A DNA stretch of 64,000 nucleotides, taken from positions 25,293 to 89,292 of the forward strand of contig JBGVFH010000071.1 in NCBI GenBank assembly GCA_045120955.1. The letters run 5' to 3'. A model generated the notes under the pieces. The model did no database searches. It had not been told where the DNA came from and saw only the letters and a program-made list of their open reading frames with translations. Origin of the DNA: JAZMZS01 sp045120955 (GTDB lineage Bacteria; Bacillota; Clostridia; Oscillospirales; CAG-272). The position numbers were made by a program, and so were the translations under genes. This document shows, piece after piece, positions 8,471-16,746 of this stretch (within the stretch, counting starts at the first letter, position 1; each line of letters begins with the position of its first letter).

Positions 8471-9715
8471 TTGAACGAGCAGATGAAAATTGAAGACGGC
8501 GGCGCTCAGAGCCGCAATATTATCAGTGTCAGTGCGCTCAATGACTATATAAAGGGCAGACTTGAGTCTGACAGATTTTTGTATGATATATATCTCCGAG
8601 GGGAGATATCGAATTTCACAAACCACTATAAAACGGGACATTTCTACTTTTCTATAAAGGACGAGACGAGCGTTATCAAGGCGGTCATGTTCAAGGGCTA
8701 TGCGTCGAAGCTCAGGTTCATACCCGAGAACGGCATGAAGATAATAGCTCACGGGCGCATCGGTGCTTATGTGAGGGACGGACAGTATCAGATATACTGC
8801 GACGATATAGAGCCGGACGGGGTCGGGTCGCTGTACGTAGCATACGAACAGTTAAAGCGCAAGCTTGAGGCTGAGGGGCTTTTTTCTCCCGAGAGAAAAA
8901 AGCCGCTGCCGAAGATACCGTCGAGAATAGGTGTCATCACCTCGCCGACGGGTGCGGCTGTAAGAGATATAATAAATATTCTCGGCAGAAGATTTCCGTA
9001 TGCGCAGATGGTGCTCTATCCCGCCCTTGTTCAAGGGGCTGAGGCGGCACCCAGCCTGATAAGCGGAATGCGCCATTTTAAAAAGAGAGCGGATGTGGAT
9101 GTTATAATTATCGGGCGCGGAGGCGGCTCTATTGAGGATCTGTGGGCGTTTAACGACGAAACGCTCGCACGAGAGATAGCATCCTCGCCTATCCCCGTAA
9201 TATCCGCTGTAGGACATGAGACTGATTTTACCATATGCGATTTTGCCGCAGACAGACGTGCGCCAACACCGTCTGCCGCCGCAGAGCTTGCGGTTCCGGA
9301 TACAAAGGACCTTATGCGCAGGATATCGAACGTGACCGACAGATGCGAGTATCTTTTGTCTTCTGCCGTTGCGCAGAGAAAAAAGTATCTTGATGCCATA
9401 GCTACAAGACCTGTGCTGAAAAATCCGGAGAGATATATTGACGAGCGGCGCATGGATCTTTTGAGTGTTGACGAGCGCATGACAAGAGCGATGACTGATA
9501 TGAAAAAAAGCAAGGAGAGCTCTTTTACGCTCCTTGCGGCAAAGCTCAACGCACTCAGCCCTCTCTCGGTATTGACAAGAGGCTACAGCTTCGTATCCGA
9601 CGGAGAAGGAAAAGTGCTGAAAAACGCACACGGGCTGAATGTCGGGCAGAAAGTACGCATAAGCTTTGCCGACGGTGAAGCAGGGTGCAGAGTGGAAGAT
9701 ATAAAAACGAAATAA
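8471..9715 (+). CDS. xseA: Exodeoxyribonuclease VII large subunit
   Basis: Catalytic subunit of the bidirectional single-strand exonuclease. N-terminal OB-fold domain (about residues 15-110, with GEISNFTNHYKTGHFYFSIK), then the catalytic domain with RIGVITSPTGAAVRDI, IGRGGGSIEDLWAFNDE and SAVGHETDFT. Length 414 is normal. The TTG at 8471 has only a weak ribosome site; an in-frame ATG at 8483 is the alternative. It is followed by xseB after 18 bases. Confidence 0.95.
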   Translation: MNEQMKIEDGGAQSRNIISVSALNDYIKGRLESDRFLYDIYLRGEISNFTNHYKTGHFYFSIKDETSVIKAVMFKGYASKLRFIPENGMKIIAHGRIGAYVRDGQYQIYCDDIEPDGVGSLYVAYEQLKRKLEAEGLFSPERKKPLPKIPSRIGVITSPTGAAVRDIINILGRRFPYAQMVLYPALVQGAEAAPSLISGMRHFKKRADVDVIIIGRGGGSIEDLWAFNDETLAREIASSPIPVISAVGHETDFTICDFAADRRAPTPSAAAELAVPDTKDLMRRISNVTDRCEYLLSSAVAQRKKYLDAIATRPVLKNPERYIDERRMDLLSVDERMTRAMTDMKKSKESSFTLLAAKLNALSPLSVLTRGYSFVSDGEGKVLKNAHGLNVGQKVRISFADGEAGCRVEDIKTK

Positions 9716-9733
9716 TGATAACGGAGAACAAAC

Positions 9734-9982
9734 ATGAACAGCAAGACAGAAGATATGAGCTTTGAGGCGGCACTTGCGAGACTTGAGAGTATAGTTCGTA
9801 TGCTTGAGAGCGGTAACGCTCCGCTCGATGAGTCGCTTTCGGTTTTCGAAGAAGGTATAAGCCTTGTTAAAATGTGCAACGAAAAGCTTGAGGCGGCAGA
9901 GCAGAAGATAAAGATACTGACAAAGGGCGAGGGCGTGGAGCTTGTCGAAGAGGATTTTAAGCCTGCCGATATAAAAGGATAA
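9734..9982 (+). CDS. xseB: Exodeoxyribonuclease VII small subunit
   Basis: Small helical subunit that binds several copies to one XseA. The 82 residues contain the family core SFEAALARLESIVRMLESG and the following PLDESLSVFEEG. Ribosome site CGGAGAA is 8 bases before ATG. Lies directly between xseA and ispA, the usual Firmicutes order. Confidence 0.94.
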   Translation: MNSKTEDMSFEAALARLESIVRMLESGNAPLDESLSVFEEGISLVKMCNEKLEAAEQKIKILTKGEGVELVEEDFKPADIKG

Positions 9983-10006
9983 CTGTTTTTCTTTGGAGAG
10001 TACGGT

Positions 10007-10897
10007 ATGACGGTACACACGGATAATATTGAAAAATACATAAAAGAAAGCGCCCGTGAAACGGAGACAGCCCTTGCGCAATGTTTTGAAAATTCGGATG
10101 AGGATATTGCTTCGCTGTATGATGCCATGGCTTATTCAACTCTCGGCGCAGGGAAAAGGATAAGGGCGTTTTTGGTGCTTGAGTTTTGTCGTATTTTCGG
10201 CGGCGATATCGAGACGGCAAAGACGTTTGCCTGCGCACTTGAGATGATACACGCATTTTCTCTCATTCATGACGACCTTCCGTGCATGGATAACGATGAT
10301 ATGAGAAGAGGAAAGCCCTCCTGCCACGTAAAATACGGCGAGGCGCAGGCTCTTATCGCTGGTGATGCTTTGCTTATACTTGCCTTTGAGACGGCTTGCT
10401 CGGCAAACGCCGAGCCGAGAACCGTGCTCGAGGCTGTAAGGCTGCTTTCGGAAAATGCGGGAGCGAGGGGCATGTGCGGAGGTCAGATAATGGATATGCA
10501 CGCAGAAAGCGTGCGTGTGCCGTATGAATATCTGAAAAAGCTGCAAAGCCTTAAAACAGGGGCACTTATCGAGGCGGCGGCAAGGCTCGGATGTATTGCC
10601 GCAGGTGCCGACGGTAAGGCGTGCGAGGATGCGGTGAAATACGCATCATGCATCGGCAGAGCTTTTCAGATAGTTGACGATATACTCGATGTCGAGGGGG
10701 ACGAGGCGAGCCTCGGAAAGCCTGTCGGCAGCGACAGCGAGAGCAACAAGAGCACCTTTGTTACCGAGCTTGGTATCGAAGGCGCAAGAGCAGAGGCGAA
10801 GCGGCTGAGCGAAATGTCAAAGGAATATATCGTAAAATACAAGGGAGCGCAAAATCTGCTCGCTTTGTCGGATTGGCTGCTTGAAAGAAAAAATTAA
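10007..10897 (+). CDS. ispA: Polyprenyl (geranyl/farnesyl) diphosphate synthase
   Basis: Condenses isopentenyl diphosphate with allylic diphosphates to make the farnesyl-length precursor of undecaprenyl carriers and quinones. The first Asp-rich motif DDLPCMDNDDMRRG (about residues 88-101) and the second DDILDVEGD (about 225-233) are intact, as is GGQIMDM. Length 296 is normal. GGAGAG lies 8 bases upstream of ATG. In many Clostridia dxs follows ispA; here it does not, and tlyA is next. Confidence 0.93.
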   Translation: MTVHTDNIEKYIKESARETETALAQCFENSDEDIASLYDAMAYSTLGAGKRIRAFLVLEFCRIFGGDIETAKTFACALEMIHAFSLIHDDLPCMDNDDMRRGKPSCHVKYGEAQALIAGDALLILAFETACSANAEPRTVLEAVRLLSENAGARGMCGGQIMDMHAESVRVPYEYLKKLQSLKTGALIEAAARLGCIAAGADGKACEDAVKYASCIGRAFQIVDDILDVEGDEASLGKPVGSDSESNKSTFVTELGIEGARAEAKRLSEMSKEYIVKYKGAQNLLALSDWLLERKN

Positions 10898-10923
10898 CGT
10901 ATAAACGGGAAGCTTGGTTTTTA

Positions 10924-11703
10924 ATGAGACTTGACTTATATTTGCAGAGCAACGGTATGTGCCGAAGCCGTACAAAGGCAAAGGAGCATATATCCGAGGG
11001 CAGAGTAAAGGTAAACGGTACCGCCGTGACAAAGGCAGGCTATGAGGTGTGCGACGGTGATACCGTCGAATTTGACCGTCCCGAAAACGAGTATGTCGGA
11101 CGAGGCGCTCATAAGCTCGAAGGAGCGTTAGATGCGTTTTCGGTTGACGTGTCGGGCAAGGCGTGTATAGACGTCGGAGCATCAACGGGAGGCTTTACTC
11201 AGATACTGCTCTCTCGGGGAGCTGAGTCTGTGACGGCTGTAGACTCGGGACGGGGACAGCTCGACCCCGTACTCAGAGAGGATAAGAGAGTAAGAAACGT
11301 TGAGGGATGCAACGCACGTTATATGACACGGGACGAGGTCGGAGACGGGTATGCGCTGGCGGTAATGGATGTTTCGTTTATATCGCAGACGTATATTTTC
11401 CCCGCACTTTTCCCTTTGCTTTGTGAAGACGGTGTGCTCATCTCACTTGTAAAGCCGCAGTTCGAGCTTGACTCAAGGAGCGTGGGCAAGGGCGTTGTTA
11501 AAAACCCCGATATGCGCTACAAGGCGCTTTTGCGAGTGTACGAGTCGGTGCTCGTATTCGGCTATCATGTAAGTGACGTTGCCGTTTCCCCTATATGCGG
11601 AGGAGACGGGAATATCGAGTATTTGTTTTTGATAGAGCGAGGTGCCGAGCGTGATGCCGTCAGACAAAAGCTGAGGGTGCTTTCGAGCGGTAAAGGCATC
11701 TGA
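10924..11703 (+). CDS. tlyA: TlyA family rRNA 2'-O-methyltransferase
   Basis: N-terminal S4 RNA-binding domain (residues 1-60, with RLDLYLQSNGMCRSRTKAK) followed by an FtsJ-type Rossmann methyltransferase. The SAM-binding loop reads CIDVGASTGGFTQILL (about residues 81-96) and the later KPQFELD motif is characteristic of the TlyA family. Family members methylate ribose in 16S/23S rRNA; the exact target here is inferred from family only. Precedes nadK by 34 bases. Confidence 0.92.
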   Translation: MRLDLYLQSNGMCRSRTKAKEHISEGRVKVNGTAVTKAGYEVCDGDTVEFDRPENEYVGRGAHKLEGALDAFSVDVSGKACIDVGASTGGFTQILLSRGAESVTAVDSGRGQLDPVLREDKRVRNVEGCNARYMTRDEVGDGYALAVMDVSFISQTYIFPALFPLLCEDGVLISLVKPQFELDSRSVGKGVVKNPDMRYKALLRVYESVLVFGYHVSDVAVSPICGGDGNIEYLFLIERGAERDAVRQKLRVLSSGKGI

Positions 11704-11737
11704 GGGATATATTCACATCAGCGTTCGGAGGTATGGT

Positions 11738-12622
11738 ATGGACTGTATTTCAAAAAAAGTAAAGACGGCGGTGCTCGTTACAAACACCGTCAAGGACAGA
11801 GAGCTTGAACATTTTAAAAAAATATACGAGCTTATAAAAGACAACGGGGCTGTAGTGCGTGTCCCCATCCTTTATAAAGAAATGCTCGGAGAGCGGTTCG
11901 ACGTGACATTTTGCGAGGAGAGTCAGCTTTACCGAGAGGCAGATGCGGCGGTCGTTCTCGGAGGCGACGGAACTATACTAAAGGCGGCATCGGGAGCGAT
12001 AGCTGAGGACTGTCCGATTCTCGGAGTAAATCTCGGCAGAATAGGCTATATGGCTGAAATAGGCAAGGACGAGACAGAGCAGATCAAGCGTCTGTTTGAA
12101 GGAAGATATAAGATAAGCGAGCGCATGACTCTTCATGTGAGTGTGGAGGACGGAGAAATGTGCCGTACTGTGTGCGAAAATGCCCTCAACGATGCGGTGC
12201 TTCGCCCTGCGAGCATGGGGCGTGTGCAGGCACTCAACGTTTATTCCGACGGCGTGCGTGTGTCCGAGCACAGGGGGGACGGACTTATAGTTTCGACGCC
12301 CACAGGCTCTACGGCATATTCGATGTCAGCGGGCGGTCCCGTGTTTGACCCGTCGCTTGAATGTATGTGTGTCACTCCTGTGTGTTCTCTTTCTCCTGCG
12401 GCAAGGCCGATCGTTTTTTCTGCTGAATGCGAGATAGAGATAGAAAATGCGGACGAAAATGCCGGCGGAGTGTTTCTCAGCTGCGATGGAAACGAGGGAA
12501 TGATAGTTGACAAGCACGCACGGATAATAGTGCGCCGTGCACAAAAAAAGGCAAAGCTCATTTCAATGGGCAACGAGGAGTTTTTCAATGTGCTCAGAAA
12601 AAAAATAATGAGCGCTATGTAA
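11738..12622 (+). CDS. nadK: NAD kinase
   Basis: Phosphorylates NAD to NADP. Shows the GGDGTILKAA motif (about residues 75-84) with the catalytic Asp, NDAVLRPASMG, and the family signature GDGLIVSTPTGSTAYSMSAGG followed by GP. Length 294 is typical. GGAGGT lies 6 bases before the selected ATG. Located in the conserved tlyA-nadK-argR-recN cluster of Firmicutes. Confidence 0.95.
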   Translation: MDCISKKVKTAVLVTNTVKDRELEHFKKIYELIKDNGAVVRVPILYKEMLGERFDVTFCEESQLYREADAAVVLGGDGTILKAASGAIAEDCPILGVNLGRIGYMAEIGKDETEQIKRLFEGRYKISERMTLHVSVEDGEMCRTVCENALNDAVLRPASMGRVQALNVYSDGVRVSEHRGDGLIVSTPTGSTAYSMSAGGPVFDPSLECMCVTPVCSLSPAARPIVFSAECEIEIENADENAGGVFLSCDGNEGMIVDKHARIIVRRAQKKAKLISMGNEEFFNVLRKKIMSAM

Positions 12623-12640
12623 AAATAAGGAAGTAAAATT

Positions 12641-13093
12641 ATGAAAAAAACAAGGCAGAGCAAGATAGTCGAGCTGATAAGCTCATATGATATCGAAACG
12701 CAGGATGAGCTGATATGCAAGCTTTCGGAGCACGGCTACAAGGTCACTCAGGCGACGATATCCCGAGATATACGAGAGCTCAAGCTCACAAAGATATCAA
12801 CGGGCAGCGGAGTGTATAAATATGTTATGCCCAAAGAGGATAAGGGCGGCAAGACGAAATTCAACAGTACCTTGACCGAGTCTATCACGCACGTTGACAG
12901 CGCACTCAACCAAATAGTGCTCAAAACCTACCCCGGTATGGCGGTAGCTGTTGCGGTAGGAATAGACTCTATAAATATGCCCGAAATACTCGGGTGTGTT
13001 GCGGGGGACGACACGATAATCGTGATATGCCGTACGGTCGAGTCGGCGGACAGCATTGCGGATAACATAAAGCATCTTATAAGAACGCTGTAA
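12641..13093 (+). CDS. argR: Arginine repressor ArgR/AhrC
   Basis: Arginine-sensing regulator of arginine synthesis and breakdown. N-terminal winged helix with the recognition segment TQATISRDIRELKLTKI (about residues 38-54) and a C-terminal hexamerisation and arginine-binding domain with GCVAGDDTIIVICR; the Gly-Asp-Asp contacts arginine. Length 150 is exact for the family. AAGGAAG lies upstream. No arginine genes are in this window, so it acts on targets elsewhere. Confidence 0.95.
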   Translation: MKKTRQSKIVELISSYDIETQDELICKLSEHGYKVTQATISRDIRELKLTKISTGSGVYKYVMPKEDKGGKTKFNSTLTESITHVDSALNQIVLKTYPGMAVAVAVGIDSINMPEILGCVAGDDTIIVICRTVESADSIADNIKHLIRTL

Positions 13094-13119
13094 AAAGTAT
13101 AAAGAAGGAGACGACGCTC

Positions 13120-14814
13120 ATGCTCTCTAATATTCATATTGAGAATATAGCCGTTATAAAGAATATTGATATAGAGTTCGGTCACGGCTTTTGCGCTATA
13201 ACCGGTGAGACGGGAGCGGGAAAGACTGTCATCATGGACGCAATAAAGCTGCTTGTCGGGGCGAAGACCGACAGGGAGCTTATTCGGCACGGAGAGGAGC
13301 GTGCGCAGATAAGCGGGCTTTTCTCGGATATCGGCGAAGATGTGCAGAGGACTCTTTGCGATATGGGATACGAGTGCGAGGACGGGGAGCTTCTTGTCAG
13401 CCGCACCATAAGTGCCGACGGCAGGTCAAGCGTGAAAATAAACGGCAAGAGCGCAACGGCATCCATGCAGAGGAGCATTGTCGGCTCGCTGCTTGACTTT
13501 CACGGTCAGCACGACAATGTCACACTGCTTGATAAAAAAACGCATCTGCGTATGCTTGATGAGTATGCCGACACCGCCTCCGAGCTTGCTTCTTACAAGG
13601 AAAAGTACGCAGAGTACACAGATGCAAAAAGGAAGCTCTCTTCATTTATTGAGCAGAGCAAGGATAAGCAGAGACAGCTTGAGCTTCTCACAGCTCAGAT
13701 AAAGGACATCTCAGCGGTAAAGCCAAAGGTAGGCGAGGAGCAAAAGCTTGAGGCGGAGAGACTGAGACTTTCTAATATAGAAAAGGTAAGAAAGCAGGCA
13801 GGCTTTGCCTACAGAGCGATATACGGCGGAGAGAAGGGAAACGCCTGTATGCTTATAGATAAGAGCATCGGTTCGTTATCTGCGCTCTCTGAGGCGGTGC
13901 CCGAGTTTGCTGAGCTTTCCGCAAGACTGCGCAATGTTTATTATGAGCTGGGAGATATAGCGGAGGCAATAGGCGAGTATGCCGATGACGGTGAAGACCC
14001 GACGGCGGCACTCGACAAAATCGAATCAAGGCTCGATGCTATACGAAAGCTAAAGAAAAAATACGGAGCGGATATAGAAGAGATACTTGCCTTTTACGAG
14101 AAAGCAAAGAAAAAGGCAGGCGAGTACGAAAACTCGGACTTGACCAAAGAGGAGCTTGAGCGTGATTACAATGCAAGGCTCGGGGAGCTTTCAGTCTTAG
14201 CTGAGGTGCTGAGTGAAAAGAGACGCCGTGCGGCAGAGCAGCTCTCGGAGGGCGTGTGCGAGGTGCTGTCTTTTCTTGATATGCCGAAGGTGCGCTTTGA
14301 GGCTCGTGTGAGCGAGCCCGATACAGGCAAAAAAAATAAGGAAAGCGCATATTCGCCCGACGGAGCGGACGATGTGGTGTTTTTGATGGCATTGTCCTCG
14401 GGCGAGCCGATGCTTGAGCTTTCAAACGCAAGCGGAGGAGAATTGGCACGTGTTATGCTTGCGCTGAAGAGCGTTCTTTGCCAAAGGTTCGGTGCTCAGA
14501 CTGTTATATACGATGAAATAGATGCAGGAGTCAGCGGTAGGACGGCGAGAAAAATAGGAATGAAACTAAAACAAAGCGCAAAAAATGCTCAGGTAATATG
14601 CGTCACACACTCGGCGCAGATAGCATCATTGGCGGATGTTCATTACAAAATATGCAAAAATACGAGCGACGGGCGCTTTGAGAGTGATATACGGGAGCTT
14701 GACAGAGAGGGCAGGATAGAGGAGCTGTCAAGAATACTCGGAGGTCTGAGCGTTACACAAGCGCAAAGGCAGGCGGCTGAGGATATGCTCAACGGCGAGA
14801 GCGGGCTTTTATAA
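13120..14814 (+). CDS. recN: DNA repair protein RecN
   Basis: SMC-like ATPase acting in double-strand break repair. Walker A is AITGETGAGKTVIMDA (about residues 26-41), the central region (about 160-370) is coiled-coil-rich, and the C-terminal head has the signature SGGELARVMLAL and Walker B TVIYDEIDAGVSGRTA. Length 564 is normal. GAAGGAG lies upstream of ATG. Confidence 0.95.
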   Translation: MLSNIHIENIAVIKNIDIEFGHGFCAITGETGAGKTVIMDAIKLLVGAKTDRELIRHGEERAQISGLFSDIGEDVQRTLCDMGYECEDGELLVSRTISADGRSSVKINGKSATASMQRSIVGSLLDFHGQHDNVTLLDKKTHLRMLDEYADTASELASYKEKYAEYTDAKRKLSSFIEQSKDKQRQLELLTAQIKDISAVKPKVGEEQKLEAERLRLSNIEKVRKQAGFAYRAIYGGEKGNACMLIDKSIGSLSALSEAVPEFAELSARLRNVYYELGDIAEAIGEYADDGEDPTAALDKIESRLDAIRKLKKKYGADIEEILAFYEKAKKKAGEYENSDLTKEELERDYNARLGELSVLAEVLSEKRRRAAEQLSEGVCEVLSFLDMPKVRFEARVSEPDTGKKNKESAYSPDGADDVVFLMALSSGEPMLELSNASGGELARVMLALKSVLCQRFGAQTVIYDEIDAGVSGRTARKIGMKLKQSAKNAQVICVTHSAQIASLADVHYKICKNTSDGRFESDIRELDREGRIEELSRILGGLSVTQAQRQAAEDMLNGESGLL

Positions 14815-14858
14815 AATGTTTAATATATAAAATTTATGATTATTAAGGAAAAAACGGT

Positions 14859-15785
14859 ATGAATTTTTCTTTTGATATACAGAGCTATTTGTCAAGGCTC
14901 AATGAATATGAAGCTAAGACGATAAGATACATAGAAAATTGTCCGATGGCATCACTTACGACCTTCAAAATAGGCGGTCCGTGCGCAGTTGCCGTGTTCC
15001 CCGAAAATGCAAGCGAGTTAATATATGCGGCAGAATGTGCACATGGAACCGGCGCAAAAGTGAAGGTCATCGGACGGGGGAGCAATCTTCTGTGTGCCGA
15101 TGCGGGCTTTGACGGTATTGTTATCGTGTGCGACAACGCAGACAAGATCCGTGTCGAGGATGACATCATAGAGTGTGAGTGCGGGGCATCTCTTACCGCT
15201 GTTGCAAACGAGGCGTGCGAGGCAGGGCTGTGCGGTGCGGAGTTTATGTACGGTATTCCCGGAAGCATCGGCGGCGGTGTGTTTATGAATGCGGGCGCTT
15301 ACGGCGGACAGATATCGGATGCGGTCATACGGGTGGAGTGCATGAATATAAACACCAAGCAAAGATTTGTACTGATGCGTGAGGAGCTTGATTTTTCCTA
15401 CAGGCACAGCATTTTCACCGAGCATCCTGAGTATATCGTTTTGTCGGTGATGCTCAGACTCAGACACGGAGACAGAGACGGGATACAGGCAAAAATGCGT
15501 GATTATATCACCAGACGCAGAGAAAAACAGCCGCTTGAATATCCGAGCGCAGGCAGTACCTTCAAAAGATGCGAGGGCTACTATACCTCTCAGCTTATAG
15601 ACGAGGCGGGACTCAAGGGACTCAGCGTCGGCGGTGCCGCAGTATCCGAAAAGCATGCAGGCTTCGTTATAAACCGTGGCGGCGCTACCGCATCGGATGT
15701 TCTTGCGCTTGTTGATAAAATAAAAAAAGAGATATACTCAAAATACAACGTACAAATAGAATGTGAGGTAGAGTATATTGACTGA
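14859..15785 (+). CDS. murB: UDP-N-acetylenolpyruvoylglucosamine reductase
   Basis: Flavin enzyme of peptidoglycan synthesis reducing UDP-GlcNAc-enolpyruvate to UDP-MurNAc. FAD-binding VIGRGSNLLC, GAEFMYGIPGSIGGGVFMNA, catalytic Ser in PSAGSTFKR and the end SEKHAGFVIN are present. Length 308 fits the type IIa family. Overlaps whiA by 8 bases, pointing to coupled translation. Confidence 0.96.
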   Translation: MNFSFDIQSYLSRLNEYEAKTIRYIENCPMASLTTFKIGGPCAVAVFPENASELIYAAECAHGTGAKVKVIGRGSNLLCADAGFDGIVIVCDNADKIRVEDDIIECECGASLTAVANEACEAGLCGAEFMYGIPGSIGGGVFMNAGAYGGQISDAVIRVECMNINTKQRFVLMREELDFSYRHSIFTEHPEYIVLSVMLRLRHGDRDGIQAKMRDYITRRREKQPLEYPSAGSTFKRCEGYYTSQLIDEAGLKGLSVGGAAVSEKHAGFVINRGGATASDVLALVDKIKKEIYSKYNVQIECEVEYID

Positions 15786-16674
15786 CAGAGAGCCTTCATT
15801 TACCGAGAGAGCGATATGCGAGGCTGTAGGTATTACAAGAAAAAATCTCTGTTGCGGCAGAGCGTTTGCCTTTGGCTTTATACTCGGAGCGGGGGAGCAA
15901 AGGGATAAGGACAATATATTTCTCAGAGCAAAGACGGCAGAGCTGTCAGAGTATCTGCAAAAGCTTGTGAGGGTGCAGTTCGGGCGTGAGGCTGTAGTGC
16001 GGTGCGTGAGCCAAAAGACGGGTACATACGAGCTGTCGTTTATATCTTCCCGAGCTGCCGATATGATAAACGACGCCGAAACGGCATACGAAAAAACGAT
16101 GAAATGCTCGGGGTGTTCAGGCAGCTTTCTATGCGGACTTTTTTGTGCGTGCGCAAGCATAAGCGACCCCAAGAGCGGATATTATCTGTCGCTGAGAATA
16201 CCTCCCGAATACAAGGATACGGTCAGCCGCACGCTTGTGGAAGCAGACATCTCTGCTTCTTACAGAGAGAGCGGGAAAAAAGGTGTCTTTTATATGCGTG
16301 CAAGCGGCATAATTGAGGATTTTTTGGCTGTGTGCGGAATGCAAAAGCTTCTTTTTGACTTTATGAACTGCAAAATAGAGAAGGAGATACGCAACAACGC
16401 AAACAGAAGCTCGAATATAGAATACAACAATATACAAAAAAGTGTCGGAGCGGCAAAGAAGTACATAGAGGCTATAGATTGGCTGAGGGAAAATGACAGA
16501 CTCACGGGACTTGACTCGGAACTTCATGAGGCGGCAAGACTGCGTGCCGAAAATCCCGAGTGCTCGCTGAGCACCCTCGGAGCAATGATGACACCTCCCG
16601 TGTCAAAGTCGGGGGTACTTCACAGACTCAACCGTATTTATGACATATATATCCGTGCTCTGAAAAAGGACTGA
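15778..16674 (+). CDS. whiA: DNA-binding protein WhiA
   Basis: Firmicutes/Actinobacteria protein with a degenerate LAGLIDADG domain and C-terminal helix-turn-helix, affecting cell division and chromosome segregation. Residues 25-38 (CCGRAFAFGFILGA) match the usual CC-R-A start of the LAGLIDADG part, NRSSNIEYNNIQKSV marks the linker and LSTLGAMMTPPVSKSGVLHR the HTH. Starts at TTG overlapping murB, with GAGGTAG upstream. rapZ and yvcK, its usual companions, are not here. Confidence 0.92.
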   Translation: MTDREPSFTERAICEAVGITRKNLCCGRAFAFGFILGAGEQRDKDNIFLRAKTAELSEYLQKLVRVQFGREAVVRCVSQKTGTYELSFISSRAADMINDAETAYEKTMKCSGCSGSFLCGLFCACASISDPKSGYYLSLRIPPEYKDTVSRTLVEADISASYRESGKKGVFYMRASGIIEDFLAVCGMQKLLFDFMNCKIEKEIRNNANRSSNIEYNNIQKSVGAAKKYIEAIDWLRENDRLTGLDSELHEAARLRAENPECSLSTLGAMMTPPVSKSGVLHRLNRIYDIYIRALKKD

Positions 16675-16746
16675 CGGAGCGGATAAAACAGAAATTAGCT
16701 TCGGTACGGGACAGGATAGATGATCTAAAGGAAAGGGGAAAAGCGT

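Noticed and set aside
8852..10081. 409-codon minus-strand frame over xseA/xseB
   Set aside because: Cys-, Arg- and Tyr-rich composition typical of antisense to GC-rich coding sequence; fully covered by well-supported genes.
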